NCBI GenBank assembly: GCA_965267435.1
Contig: OZ253960.1
Location: 5,084,001 to 5,148,000 of the forward strand
DNA: 64,000 nucleotides
Origin: JAWPMT01 sp965267435
GTDB taxonomy: Bacteria > Bacteroidota > Bacteroidia > Cytophagales > Cyclobacteriaceae
Reading direction: 5' to 3'
The position numbers were made by a program, and so were the translations under genes. Of the stretch, positions 44,996 to 54,106 are shown piece after piece; the stretch's first letter is position 1, and the number at the start of each line of letters is the position of its first letter. A model generated the notes under the pieces. That model saw only the letters and a program-made list of their open reading frames with translations. It was not told where the DNA came from and searched no databases.

Positions 44996-45400
44996 CTAGA
45001 TATTCAGTTCGTCCTCCTTATACTTCGATGGGCATTTTAGAAGGATCTTATCAGCGAGGAAGACGTCGTTCTCGTAGGCCCCTACGACCACTACCTGCTC
45101 AGATTTATCGAAGTCAGTGGGCATCGGATTGGGGTAAAGCACTTGCTGTTCCTGCGCATTTTCATCTAACATCAGGAATTTGAAGGCCAGCTGATCAGGG
45201 CTTTTCTCTATTCCGAGGATATTCCCATCAAGGTCCTTTTTCAACGTTCCCACGACGTGTATTTTCTTCTTGTTTCCACTTTCTGAGAGCTCCCGGGCCT
45301 CTGTAAAGGAAACGTAGGTGCTGGCATCAGTTGCTGTCGACATGATGACCATAATGGCCACTGCAACCACAGCGATCGCTAGTATGTGAGATTTTTTCAT
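44996..45400 (-). CDS. ccmE: Cytochrome c maturation haem chaperone CcmE, CxxxY variant
   Basis: The product is 134 residues with an N-terminal membrane anchor (about 5-20) and an OB-fold domain. Classical CcmE binds haem covalently through a His in a HxxxY motif. Here the site reads CPSKY (123-127), so the His is Cys. A CxxxY form is known from Desulfovibrio and some archaea. The protein carries haem from CcmC/CcmB to CcmF. The other ccm genes flank it in the same direction. Confidence 0.93.
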   Translation of the reverse strand: MKKSHILAIAVVAVAIMVIMSTATDASTYVSFTEARELSESGNKKKIHVVGTLKKDLDGNILGIEKSPDQLAFKFLMLDENAQEQQVLYPNPMPTDFDKSEQVVVVGAYENDVFLADKILLKCPSKYKEDELNI

Positions 45401-45424
45401 TGCGTTTCGATTATTCCCCTCCTC

Positions 45425-45634
45425 TTATCTTTCAGATTCAATTTTTTTTATCCTCCTGTCCAATCTCATCAGGTACAGAAAGAAAGCGATCAAAATAACC
45501 AATACGATCGCCACAACTACATAGATTTTACCGTCAGCTCTCAGGCCATCGGCCATTTCAACCTCCTGTGCCAGTGTTTGGTTGGAAAGTAGCACTGATA
45601 GTATAAGCATTGACCAGGCAGCGATTTTTTTCAT
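45425..45634 (-). CDS. ccmD: CcmD family protein
   Basis: The product is 69 residues from ATG 45634: a signal-like N-terminal helix ending near LAQ, then VEMADGLRADGKIYVVVAIV and a single membrane helix (about 37-56) with a basic tail. It matches the small CcmD proteins that help release CcmE from the CcmC complex. It lies between ccmC and ccmE, overlapping the ccmC stop. Confidence 0.85.
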   Translation of the reverse strand: MKKIAAWSMLILSVLLSNQTLAQEVEMADGLRADGKIYVVVAIVLVILIAFFLYLMRLDRRIKKIESER

Positions 45635-46293
45635 TCGTAATCGAGTTTTGAAATTCTGATCTTGATCGTAACAATCCATAGACCCAAAAGGGTCCATCCA
45701 AGAACGGCAGGATAGAATACCAGCCGCAAATTACTATCCAGGTCATACGCATTAAAGCCTGGGTTACCCCCGTTACCTGGGTGTAAGCTATCCGTCATTC
45801 TTGGGATGATAAATAAAAGTGCTACCAGCATGAAAAATGCCAGAATATTGTAGACGGCTGCGACTCTGGCTCTTTGCTGGTCGTCAGACATAGAGCCTCT
45901 CAAAATGAGATAGGCGAAGTAAAGCAGAAGACCAATTGCGGAGCTGTTCTGCTTGGGATCGTTGCTCCAAGGCTCGCCCCATGTATAGTTGGCCCAGACC
46001 ATGCCAGTGACCAGACCTAGCACACCAAAAAGAAAACCAGTCTCAATCAATTCCTTGCTGTAGAGATCGAATTTCAAATCCTGGGTCAATAGAAACCTCA
46101 CTGAGAAGACTGTGGCCCCAGCAAAAAGCAAAATCATGCCAAACCACATGGGGACATGAAAATGCAGTGCCCTGATCGATTCGTTGAGAATAGGAAGTCG
46201 CGGAACCGTGAACAGGAATCCGCCGATCACTGTATAGACAAGTAGAATCATTGCCAACCACTTCCACCAACCCGATCTAATGAAATATTCCAT
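45631..46293 (-). CDS. ccmC: Haem exporter protein CcmC
   Basis: The product is 220 residues with six membrane helices. Conserved haem-handling features are present: His44 and His46 in RALHFHVPMW, the tryptophan-rich WANYTWGEPWSNDPKQ (about 100-115) and a further His near LHPGN. CcmC presents haem to CcmE at the outer face of the inner membrane. It is preceded by ccmB by two bases. Confidence 0.95.
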   Translation of the reverse strand: MEYFIRSGWWKWLAMILLVYTVIGGFLFTVPRLPILNESIRALHFHVPMWFGMILLFAGATVFSVRFLLTQDLKFDLYSKELIETGFLFGVLGLVTGMVWANYTWGEPWSNDPKQNSSAIGLLLYFAYLILRGSMSDDQQRARVAAVYNILAFFMLVALLFIIPRMTDSLHPGNGGNPGFNAYDLDSNLRLVFYPAVLGWTLLGLWIVTIKIRISKLDYE

Positions 46294-46295
46294 TG

Positions 46296-46946
46296 CTACT
46301 TTTTCCAGCTATAGGGGAACAGGACGAAAATCAGTGCAATGATAATAACATCAACAGAGATCAGTGACGTCAGACTGCCCCTAACATTATCAAAATTCTG
46401 ACCCAATAGCAGCTTACGTGAAATCGTCACTCCCAACAGCAGTACGGGAATGGCAATAGGAAATCCAAGTACCGCCATTGTGTTGCTTTTTGGGTCTGCA
46501 CTGGAGGCTATGGACGAGATCAGCGTGAAGGCTGCAGACAGGCCTATCGCCACCAGAAATCCATTTATCATAAAGGATGTGAGATCCGGGATCATCAGAG
46601 GGAAGAACAATTGCATGGCGAGAAAAGTCAGCGCAGTCAGAAGGACTACAAAAGTGAGATTGTAGATCATTTTGCTGAGCAGCAATTCCGTCGGTCTTAC
46701 CAGGAAGTAATAATAGTAGGACCTGTCGTTCTCCTGAATAAAGGACTTGCCCACAGCAGTGGTAACGGTCACCAACGTAATGATCCAGAAGACTGCATTC
46801 CATGTCTCCACACTTAAGTCTGTCTGAAATGACAAGTATCCGATATAGGTGAGGGACAGAAGGAACGAAACCAACGAAAGGAAGGGATACCGTGTCCTGA
46901 ATTCCAGAGATAACTCCTTGGTAAGCAGTGCGAAGATCCTATTCAT
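46296..46946 (-). CDS. ccmB: Haem exporter protein CcmB
   Basis: The product is 216 residues with about six membrane helices, of the CcmB type (LLTKELSLEFR near the start, ENDRSYYYYFLVRP in the middle). In classical systems CcmB is the membrane part of the CcmAB ABC transporter that releases haem-bound CcmE. No ccmA is adjacent here. It heads the operon ccmB-C-D-E-F-DUF2520-UbiA-purN. Confidence 0.92.
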   Translation of the reverse strand: MNRIFALLTKELSLEFRTRYPFLSLVSFLLSLTYIGYLSFQTDLSVETWNAVFWIITLVTVTTAVGKSFIQENDRSYYYYFLVRPTELLLSKMIYNLTFVVLLTALTFLAMQLFFPLMIPDLTSFMINGFLVAIGLSAAFTLISSIASSADPKSNTMAVLGFPIAIPVLLLGVTISRKLLLGQNFDNVRGSLTSLISVDVIIIALIFVLFPYSWKK

Positions 46947-46950
46947 CAGG

Positions 46951-46958
46951 CAAAACTA
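46951..46958 (-). promoter_or_regulatory. Candidate -7 element immediately before ccmB
   Basis: The box reads TAGTTTTG on the minus strand, a perfect -7 match identical to that of prfC, and ends four bases before the ccmB ATG. Transcription from it would give an almost leaderless message. No -33 element was found at the expected distance, so the match may be chance. Confidence 0.3.
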
Positions 46959-47078
46959 GCATTTGGGCATTATTGGCCTTCCACCCAACCGTGATTTTTG
47001 TAAAAGGGCTGTTAGTATGCTAGCATTGCGTAAAATTTACAATCGTCACCTGTCGACCAGAGTCAGGAATTTATTTCA

Positions 47079-48098
47079 GTGGAAAATCAAGATACTATAC
47101 TAGTTACCGGTGCGGCCGGATTCATAGGTTTTCATCTCTCTCAGAAACTGCTTTCGGAAGGGTATAAAGTGGTCGGAGCAGATAGCGTCAACGATTACTA
47201 CGATGTGCGTTTAAAGGAGGATCGACTCGCGATTCTCAATACCATTGAAGGATTCACATTTCACAGAATCAATTTGGCAGATGGCCCTGCCGTCAAAGCG
47301 CTTTTCGACAGCACAAGTTTCAAATATGTAGTCAATCTCGCCGCCCAGGCTGGGGTCCGTTATTCATTGACTAATCCACAGGCTTACGTCGAGGCCAATC
47401 TTACCTCTTTTGTCAATATTTTGGAAGGTTGTAGGCATCAGAAAGTGGAGCATTTGCTCTACGCCTCTTCAAGTTCGGTCTACGGAGCGAACACCAAGAT
47501 GCCATTTTCAGTCAACGATAATGTAGATCACCCGATTTCCTTATATGCGGCCTCCAAAAAGGCCAACGAATTGATGGCCCACACCTATGCCAGTAACTTT
47601 GCGTTACCAGTTACAGGTCTTCGATTCTTCACAGTTTACGGTCCTTGGGGGCGGCCTGACATGGCGTTGTTTCTTTTCACGAAAGCTATTCTGGAAGGTA
47701 AGCCCATCGACGTATTCAACAACGGGGATATGCGTCGGGACTTCACCTATGTGACTGACATCGTGCAAGGCGTGTATCGTTTGATGCTGCATCCAGCTAC
47801 CGCAAATCCTTCCTGGGACCCACAGCACCCTGACCCATCCAGCAGTTTCGCGCCATTCAGGGTCCATAATATTGGAAACAATTCACCGGTGGAACTAATG
47901 CATTTCATTCGGGTGATTGAAAAAGAAATCGGGAAAAAGGCTGAAATAAATTTTATGCCAATCCAACCGGGAGACGTACCCGCTACATATGCGGATGTTA
48001 CAAGCCTAATGAACCTTACAGGCTACAAACCAAAGACATCTATCGAGGAAGGCGTGGCCAATTTTGTTGCATGGTTCAGAGATTATTATAACGTATGA
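47079..48098 (+). CDS. UDP-glucuronate 4-epimerase-like NAD-dependent epimerase
   Basis: The product is 339 residues, an extended short-chain dehydrogenase. It has the NAD motif TGAAGFIGFH, the catalytic YAASKKA and the family signatures NDYYDVRLKEDRL and GPWGRPDMALFLF, which point to conversion of UDP-glucuronate to UDP-galacturonate. The substrate fits with Ugd in the same operon. It is the first gene of the polysaccharide run. The start is GTG 47079; the stop overlaps rfbB. Confidence 0.88.
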   Translation: MENQDTILVTGAAGFIGFHLSQKLLSEGYKVVGADSVNDYYDVRLKEDRLAILNTIEGFTFHRINLADGPAVKALFDSTSFKYVVNLAAQAGVRYSLTNPQAYVEANLTSFVNILEGCRHQKVEHLLYASSSSVYGANTKMPFSVNDNVDHPISLYAASKKANELMAHTYASNFALPVTGLRFFTVYGPWGRPDMALFLFTKAILEGKPIDVFNNGDMRRDFTYVTDIVQGVYRLMLHPATANPSWDPQHPDPSSSFAPFRVHNIGNNSPVELMHFIRVIEKEIGKKAEINFMPIQPGDVPATYADVTSLMNLTGYKPKTSIEEGVANFVAWFRDYYNV

Positions 48099-49144
48099 GG
48101 ATATTAGTTACAGGTGGAGCAGGGTTTATAGGTTCGCACGTAGTGCGAAGGTTAGTCCGGGATTATCCGGATTACACCATCATCAATTTCGATGCCCTGA
48201 CCTATGCGGGAAATCTCGAGAACCTCAGAGATATTGAGAACTCCGCCAATTATCATTTTGTGAAAGGAGACATCTGCTCCGAAAGCGACTTGCAAGACGC
48301 TTTTCAGCAATTTGAGCCAACAAAAGTCATACACCTGGCCGCTGAGTCACATGTTGACCGATCTATAAGTGATCCACTTTCATTCGTTAAGACAAATGTC
48401 CTGGGGACAGTGAATCTGCTGAATGTTGCGCGCAAATCGTGGGGAGGAAAGGACGATTGCTTGTTTTACCATGTCTCTACGGACGAAGTCTACGGATCGC
48501 TTGGAGAGACAGGCTTTTTTCTGGAGACGACCTCTTACGATCCGCAGTCTCCTTATTCAGCATCGAAGGCGTCATCGGATCATTTTGTGAGGGCGTATGC
48601 AAATACGTATGAGCTTCCTGTGGTCATCTCCAACTGCTCGAACAACTATGGTCCTAATCAGTTTCCGGAGAAATTGATCCCACTGGCAATCAACAATCTA
48701 AGAAATAAGAAGCCGATACCTATCTATGGCAAGGGGGAGAATATTCGGGATTGGTTATACGTGGAGGACCATGCTCGGGCCATCGACACCATTTTACATA
48801 AAGGTAGGTTTGGAGAGACTTATAATATTGGGGGCTTCAACGAGTGGACGAATCTGGATCTGGTCAAGGTTCTATGTAGGGCGTTCGACGCGGTTATGGG
48901 TAATGCTGTTGGTGAATCGGAGCAATTGATCACATTCGTCACTGACAGAGCCGGCCACGATCTTAGATACGCGATCGATGCTACGAAGATCAACCATGAG
49001 TTAGGCTGGGGACCTTCTTTGCAGTTTGAGGAAGGGATCAAGAAGACAATCCAATGGTACATCTCCAACCAGGAATGGCTGGATTCAGTGACCTCCGGCG
49101 ATTACCAGAATTACTATAACAAACAATATGCTGGGAGTCATTAA
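48095..49144 (+). CDS. rfbB: dTDP-glucose 4,6-dehydratase
   Basis: The product is 349 residues. It shows TGGAGFIGSHVVRRLV, HVSTDEVYGSL and YSASKASSDHFV (Tyr and Lys of the catalytic pair), and SNCSNNYGPNQFPEKLIP, typical of RmlB. It makes dTDP-4-keto-6-deoxyglucose from dTDP-glucose. The order is rfbB, rfbA, rfbC; the rfbD reductase that would finish dTDP-rhamnose is not in the window. Confidence 0.95.
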   Translation: MRILVTGGAGFIGSHVVRRLVRDYPDYTIINFDALTYAGNLENLRDIENSANYHFVKGDICSESDLQDAFQQFEPTKVIHLAAESHVDRSISDPLSFVKTNVLGTVNLLNVARKSWGGKDDCLFYHVSTDEVYGSLGETGFFLETTSYDPQSPYSASKASSDHFVRAYANTYELPVVISNCSNNYGPNQFPEKLIPLAINNLRNKKPIPIYGKGENIRDWLYVEDHARAIDTILHKGRFGETYNIGGFNEWTNLDLVKVLCRAFDAVMGNAVGESEQLITFVTDRAGHDLRYAIDATKINHELGWGPSLQFEEGIKKTIQWYISNQEWLDSVTSGDYQNYYNKQYAGSH

Positions 49145-49180
49145 ACTTGCAGCGGCGAATTTTTTCAAATCAGAATTCGA

Positions 49181-50047
49181 ATGAAGGGTATAATACTGGC
49201 GGGAGGTAGCGGTACGAGACTGCATCCCCTGACCCTAGCCGTAAGTAAGCAGATGCTACCTGTTTATGACAAGCCAATGATCTATTATCCGCTGTCAACA
49301 TTGATGCTGGCAGGGATTCGAGAGATTCTTATAATTTCTACACCGCGGGACCTTCCCTTGTTTGAACAGCTGTTGGGAGACGGCAGCAAGTACGGTTGTG
49401 AATTTCATTACCAGGTTCAGGAAAAGCCGGAAGGTTTGGCACAGGCTTTTTTGATTGGAGAGGAATTCATAGGCTCTGAGAAGGTGGCATTGATCCTTGG
49501 AGACAATATCTTCTATGCCTCTGGACTGTCGAGAAAGCTACAATCGTGTGTGGATCCAAATGGTGCATATGTTTTCGCTTACCACGTGGCTGATCCTGAG
49601 CGATACGGTGTCGTGGAATTTGACCCCGATCGCAATGTATTGTCTATAGAGGAGAAACCGTCAAATCCCAAATCCAACTACGCAGTTCCGGGTCTCTACT
49701 TTTATGATAATGAAGTGATACCGATTGCCAAAAACATTAAGCCGAGCCCCAGAGGGGAACTGGAGATTACCGATGTGAACAAGGCATATCTGGAGAGAAG
49801 AAAATTGAAAGTAGAGATACTGGATCGAGGCACGGCATGGCTGGACACCGGGACCTTCAACTCACTGCAGGAAGCAGGGAATTTTGTTCAGGCCATAGAG
49901 CAAAGGCAGTCGCTCAAGATCGGCTGCCTTGAAGAGGTCGCCTATAAAATGGGATTCATCAATGCTGATCAATTGGGTGCACTTGCTACATCTCTAGAGA
50001 AGAGCGGTTACGGTGCGTACCTCAAACAGTTGCTGACATGGAAGTAA
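49181..50047 (+). CDS. rfbA: Glucose-1-phosphate thymidylyltransferase
   Basis: The product is 288 residues, the usual size. It has the nucleotidyl motif GGSGTRLHPLT, then KPMIYYPLS, ILGDN and EEKPSNPKSNYAVPGLYFYD. The enzyme makes dTDP-glucose from dTTP and glucose 1-phosphate. It overlaps rfbC by ten bases. Confidence 0.96.
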   Translation: MKGIILAGGSGTRLHPLTLAVSKQMLPVYDKPMIYYPLSTLMLAGIREILIISTPRDLPLFEQLLGDGSKYGCEFHYQVQEKPEGLAQAFLIGEEFIGSEKVALILGDNIFYASGLSRKLQSCVDPNGAYVFAYHVADPERYGVVEFDPDRNVLSIEEKPSNPKSNYAVPGLYFYDNEVIPIAKNIKPSPRGELEITDVNKAYLERRKLKVEILDRGTAWLDTGTFNSLQEAGNFVQAIEQRQSLKIGCLEEVAYKMGFINADQLGALATSLEKSGYGAYLKQLLTWK

Positions 50048-50586
50048 TTGAAACACCGCTGAAAGACTGTTACATCCTCGTCAACAACTTATTCCAGGAT
50101 CCCAGAGGCTTCTTCATGGAAGCCTTCAACCGGGAGAGGTTTGAGGACAAGACCGGCGTTGCTTTTGATGTAAAGCAAGTTAATTTTGCACGATCTGAAA
50201 AAAGAGTACTAAGGGGATTGCATTACCAGCTGGAGCCATCGGCACAAGGTAAGATAGTAGGGGTCGCGAGTGGCTCCGTGCTGGATGTCGTGGTCGATGT
50301 TCGGGAGTCGTCCCCGACATTCGGTCAAAAGTTTGAATTCCTGCTGGATGGTCCAGCAAAGAATCTATTTGTACCTCGGGGTTTTGCCCACGGTTATGAA
50401 GTGCATGAGGACAATACCCTTTTCTATTATGCCGTCGACAACTATTATTCGCCGGCTGATGAGAGGGGCATATTGTACAATGACCCTGACCTTAATATCT
50501 CCTGGAAATGGGGCTCGACCAACAAAATCTCTGAAAAGGACGAGGACCAACCTTTATTAAAAGACGCTGAATTAAACTTCAAATAA
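50038..50586 (+). CDS. rfbC: dTDP-4-dehydrorhamnose 3,5-epimerase
   Basis: The product is 182 residues with a cupin fold. The motifs RVLRGLHYQ (catalytic His) and FVPRGFAHGYEV are typical of RmlC. It epimerises dTDP-4-keto-6-deoxyglucose at C3 and C5. The next gene (ugd) starts four bases after its stop. Confidence 0.95.
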   Translation: MEVIETPLKDCYILVNNLFQDPRGFFMEAFNRERFEDKTGVAFDVKQVNFARSEKRVLRGLHYQLEPSAQGKIVGVASGSVLDVVVDVRESSPTFGQKFEFLLDGPAKNLFVPRGFAHGYEVHEDNTLFYYAVDNYYSPADERGILYNDPDLNISWKWGSTNKISEKDEDQPLLKDAELNFK

Positions 50587-50590
50587 AAAG

Positions 50591-51904
50591 ATGAAAATAG
50601 CAGTTGTAGGAACTGGTTATGTAGGACTGGTGACAGGTACTTGCTTTGCCGAAACTGGCAATCATGTGACTTGTGTGGACATAGACGAAAAGAAAGTCAA
50701 GACCCTGCAAGGAGGCAAGGTTACTATCTACGAACCCGGCCTTGAGCCGTTGTTTGAAAGAAACCTTCGTCAGGGTCGACTCGACTTTACAACTGATCTG
50801 GCTGAAGGGATCAAAGGTGCGAAGATCATATTCCTGGCACTACCGACACCTCCTGGAGAGGATGGGTCCGCTGACTTGCAATATGTATTGAGAGTAGCTG
50901 AAGATCTTGGACCCCTTCTGGATGAGTACACGGTAGTTGTCGACAAGAGTACTGTACCTGTAGGTACAGCCGAGAAGGTGACTGCAGCCATTGCGAAGAA
51001 CGCCAAGGTGGATTTTGATGTGGTTTCAAACCCAGAGTTCCTGCGGGAGGGAGTGGCGGTTGACGATTTCATGAAGCCCGATAGGGTCGTGATTGGCGCT
51101 GGATCAGAAAAAGCCCAGGAGGTGATGCATAAACTCTATGAGCCTTTCGTTCGTCAGGGCAACCCAATCATCTTCATGGATGTCAGATCTGCAGAGCTCA
51201 CAAAGTATGCTGCTAACTCCTTCCTGGCCACTAAGATCACCTTCATGAACGAAATCGCCAATCTGTGCGAACTCCTTGGTGCTGACGTTGACATGGTGAG
51301 AAAGGGTGTCGGTACTGATGGACGCATAGGCAAGCGGTTTTTGTTCGCAGGCATTGGCTACGGAGGGAGTTGCTTTCCGAAGGACGTCCAGGCTTTGGCA
51401 AAATCCGCTTCTGAAGCAGACTACGATTTCAGCATCCTGAAATCGGTTATGTCAGTCAATCACAAACAGAAGCAGAAACTGATCGATCCTTTGAAAGCCC
51501 ATTTTGGTGGATCGCTCGCGGGCAAGACTATTGCAGTTTGGGGCTTGGCATTTAAGCCTTATACCGATGACATCCGTGAAGCACCGGCGTTGGAGAATAT
51601 CAATAGGTTACTCTCGGAGGGCGCTAATGTAAGAGCTTACGACCCTGAAGCGATGGACAACGTAAAAGGGATCCTGGGCGACAAGATCATCTTCGCGGAG
51701 GATGAGTATGACGCAGCTCAGGGGGCGGATGCATTGATGATCATGACCGAGTGGCCGGTCTTTCGCACACCGGAATTTGGAAAGTTGGCGGTAGCGCTGA
51801 ATAACAAGCTGATTTTTGACGGTCGAAATCTGTACGACCTCCATGAAATGGAGGCGCTGGGTTTCACTTACTATAGCGTGGGCAGATCAAAGGTAGAATC
51901 GTGA
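50591..51904 (+). CDS. ugd: UDP-glucose 6-dehydrogenase
   Basis: The product is 437 residues. It has the NAD motif GTGYVGLVTG, the ETGNHVTCVDID switch and the catalytic Cys261 in GGSCFPKD. It oxidises UDP-glucose twice to UDP-glucuronate. That product is the substrate of the first gene of the operon and of the next gene (UDP-xylose synthase), whose GTG start overlaps the ugd stop. Confidence 0.96.
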   Translation: MKIAVVGTGYVGLVTGTCFAETGNHVTCVDIDEKKVKTLQGGKVTIYEPGLEPLFERNLRQGRLDFTTDLAEGIKGAKIIFLALPTPPGEDGSADLQYVLRVAEDLGPLLDEYTVVVDKSTVPVGTAEKVTAAIAKNAKVDFDVVSNPEFLREGVAVDDFMKPDRVVIGAGSEKAQEVMHKLYEPFVRQGNPIIFMDVRSAELTKYAANSFLATKITFMNEIANLCELLGADVDMVRKGVGTDGRIGKRFLFAGIGYGGSCFPKDVQALAKSASEADYDFSILKSVMSVNHKQKQKLIDPLKAHFGGSLAGKTIAVWGLAFKPYTDDIREAPALENINRLLSEGANVRAYDPEAMDNVKGILGDKIIFAEDEYDAAQGADALMIMTEWPVFRTPEFGKLAVALNNKLIFDGRNLYDLHEMEALGFTYYSVGRSKVES

Positions 51905-52839
51905 AGAGGGTATTGATAACCGGAGGAGCAGGTTTTCTTGGCTCCCACCTATGTGACCGCTTTCTAAAGGAGGGCTTTCACGTCGTCGCAATGGACAACC
52001 TTCTGACTGGCGACATAGCAAACATCGAACATTTGTTCAAGGAGGAGCATTTCGAGTTTCACCGGCACGACGTGACAAAGTATGTCCACGTTCCTGGTCG
52101 GCTGGACTACATCCTCCATTTTGCCTCCCCAGCCAGTCCCATCGACTATCTCAAAATGCCTATCCAGACCATGAAGGTTGGCTCCTTGGGGACGCTCAAC
52201 TGTCTAGGATTGGCAAAGGATAAAGGCGCGCGCATTCTTGTAGCCTCTACATCTGAAGTGTATGGAGACCCATTGGTACATCCGCAGACAGAAGAATACT
52301 GGGGCAATGTAAACCCAGTAGGTCCCCGGGGAGTATATGACGAAGCCAAGCGTTTTCAGGAAGCATTGGCGATGGCGTATCACACTTTCCACGGTTTGGA
52401 GACGCGTATCGTTCGGATTTTCAATACGTTTGGTCCTCGCATGAGGCTTGATGACGGGCGAGTACTGCCGACGTTCATATCTCAGGCATTGAGAGGCGAG
52501 GACCTGACAGCATTTGGTGATGGATCGCAAACAAGGTCCTTCACATACGTGGATGATTTGGTTGAGGGGATTTATCGGCTCTTGATGAGTGAATGCTCTG
52601 ACCCGGTAAATGTTGGCAATCCACAGGAGATTACGATCAAGGAGTTTGGCGAGGAGATTATCAAACTGACCGGTAGCAAATCGAAGATTATCTACAAGGA
52701 CCTTCCAAAGGACGATCCAAAACAGCGAAAACCAGATATTACCAAAGCCAAATCTGTTCTTGATTGGGAGCCCTCCTTCACCAGGGCCGAGGGGCTCAAA
52801 CGTACACTTAGTTACTTCCAGCAAAAAGTATCTCAATGA
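51901..52839 (+). CDS. UDP-glucuronate decarboxylase (UDP-xylose synthase)
   Basis: The product is 312 residues of the extended SDR type. Signatures are TGGAGFLGSHLCDRF, SPASPIDYLK, ASTSEVYGDPLVHPQ and YDEAKRFQEAL (Tyr/Lys pair), diagnostic of UXS, which converts UDP-glucuronate to UDP-xylose with release of CO2. The start is GTG 51901. The product suggests pentose in the polymer. Confidence 0.94.
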   Translation: MKRVLITGGAGFLGSHLCDRFLKEGFHVVAMDNLLTGDIANIEHLFKEEHFEFHRHDVTKYVHVPGRLDYILHFASPASPIDYLKMPIQTMKVGSLGTLNCLGLAKDKGARILVASTSEVYGDPLVHPQTEEYWGNVNPVGPRGVYDEAKRFQEALAMAYHTFHGLETRIVRIFNTFGPRMRLDDGRVLPTFISQALRGEDLTAFGDGSQTRSFTYVDDLVEGIYRLLMSECSDPVNVGNPQEITIKEFGEEIIKLTGSKSKIIYKDLPKDDPKQRKPDITKAKSVLDWEPSFTRAEGLKRTLSYFQQKVSQ

Positions 52840-54092
52840 ATCATCAAGTGTGTATTGTCGGCCTGGGTTACGTGGGATTGCCTCTTGCCGTAGCATCCGC
52901 GAAGAAGTATCAGACATTAGGGTTCGACATAAATGATTCAAGAATCAAAGAGTTGTCCACGGGTATCGACCGGACGGGTGAAGTTGCCGAGGAAGAACTC
53001 GTCGCTATTAGCAGCAGATTAAGGTTGACTTCATCGATTGAGGATATTAGGGAGTCTAACTTCTACGTCATCACAGTCCCCACGCCTGTTGATAACGGTA
53101 AAAAACCAGACTTGAGACCCATTATGTCGGCCAGTGAGACTGTTGCCAAGGTTTTAAAAAAAGGAGACTGCGTAGTTTATGAATCGACCGTTTTTCCAGG
53201 ATGCACTGAAGAGGTATGTGTGCCTATTTTAGAGCGTTCTGGCCTGAAATTCAATGAGGATTTCTTTTGCGGCTATTCGCCTGAACGGATCAATCCAGGT
53301 GATAAAGTACACAGGCTAGAAACCATCGTGAAAGTAACGAGTGGTAGTACCCCTGAGAGTGCTGAAACCATCGACCAATACTATAGTTCTATCGTGGAGG
53401 TGGGGACTTACAAGGCATCCTCCATCAAGGTGGCGGAAGCAGCTAAGGTCATTGAAAACACACAAAGGGATATCAATATCGCATTTGTCAATGAGTTGGC
53501 ATTGATTTTTAATGAGATGGATCTCGACACGCTCGAAGTCCTAGAGGCTGCTGGTACCAAATGGAATTTTCTCCCTTTCAAACCGGGTTTGGTTGGAGGC
53601 CATTGTATTGGCGTAGACCCCTACTACTTGACGCACAAAGCAGAGGAGTTGGGGTATAATCCGCAGATCATCTTGGCAGGTCGAAGAATCAATGATGATA
53701 TGGGCCGTTATGTAGCCCAGCAAATCATTAAAGGTCTTGGGAAAAACAACCGGCTGGGATCTACTGCAAAAGTCTTGATTCTGGGATTCACTTTCAAGGA
53801 GAACTGCCCGGATGTGCGGAATACCAGAGTGATCGATATTGTGGAGGAACTGCGTGACTACGGTGTTGACTCAGACATATGTGATCCGCAGGCAGACAAG
53901 GAAGAGATAAAGGAACATTATGGGCTAGACCTGAATGGATCCCCTGATTATGGGACCTACGATGCCATCGTAATGGCGGTGGCGCACAAAGAGTTTCTTG
54001 AATTGGATTGGTCGGCGATTGCAGCATCGGTTCCGGTGGTTTTCGACGTCAAAGGCCTTCTTCCGAAGAATTTGGTAACTTCGCGACTTTAA
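52836..54092 (+). CDS. UDP-N-acetyl-D-hexosamine 6-dehydrogenase (TviB/WbpA-like nucleotide-sugar dehydrogenase)
   Basis: The product is 418 residues. The Rossmann motif GLGYVGLPLAVASAKK, VYESTVFPG and the catalytic Cys257 in GGHCIGVDPYYL match the UDP-N-acetylmannosamine/galactosamine dehydrogenase branch rather than the UDP-glucose branch. The product would be an N-acetylhexosaminuronic acid nucleotide. It is the second sugar dehydrogenase of the operon. The exact epimer cannot be told. Confidence 0.9.
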   Translation: MNHQVCIVGLGYVGLPLAVASAKKYQTLGFDINDSRIKELSTGIDRTGEVAEEELVAISSRLRLTSSIEDIRESNFYVITVPTPVDNGKKPDLRPIMSASETVAKVLKKGDCVVYESTVFPGCTEEVCVPILERSGLKFNEDFFCGYSPERINPGDKVHRLETIVKVTSGSTPESAETIDQYYSSIVEVGTYKASSIKVAEAAKVIENTQRDINIAFVNELALIFNEMDLDTLEVLEAAGTKWNFLPFKPGLVGGHCIGVDPYYLTHKAEELGYNPQIILAGRRINDDMGRYVAQQIIKGLGKNNRLGSTAKVLILGFTFKENCPDVRNTRVIDIVEELRDYGVDSDICDPQADKEEIKEHYGLDLNGSPDYGTYDAIVMAVAHKEFLELDWSAIAASVPVVFDVKGLLPKNLVTSRL

Positions 54093-54106
54093 TTAAAAGG
54101 GCTGGC

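Noticed and set aside
52204..52941. Minus-strand open frame of 245 codons opposite the UDP-xylose synthase and dehydrogenase genes
   Set aside because: Both overlapping plus-strand genes have clear catalytic motifs; the opposite product has no recognisable features.
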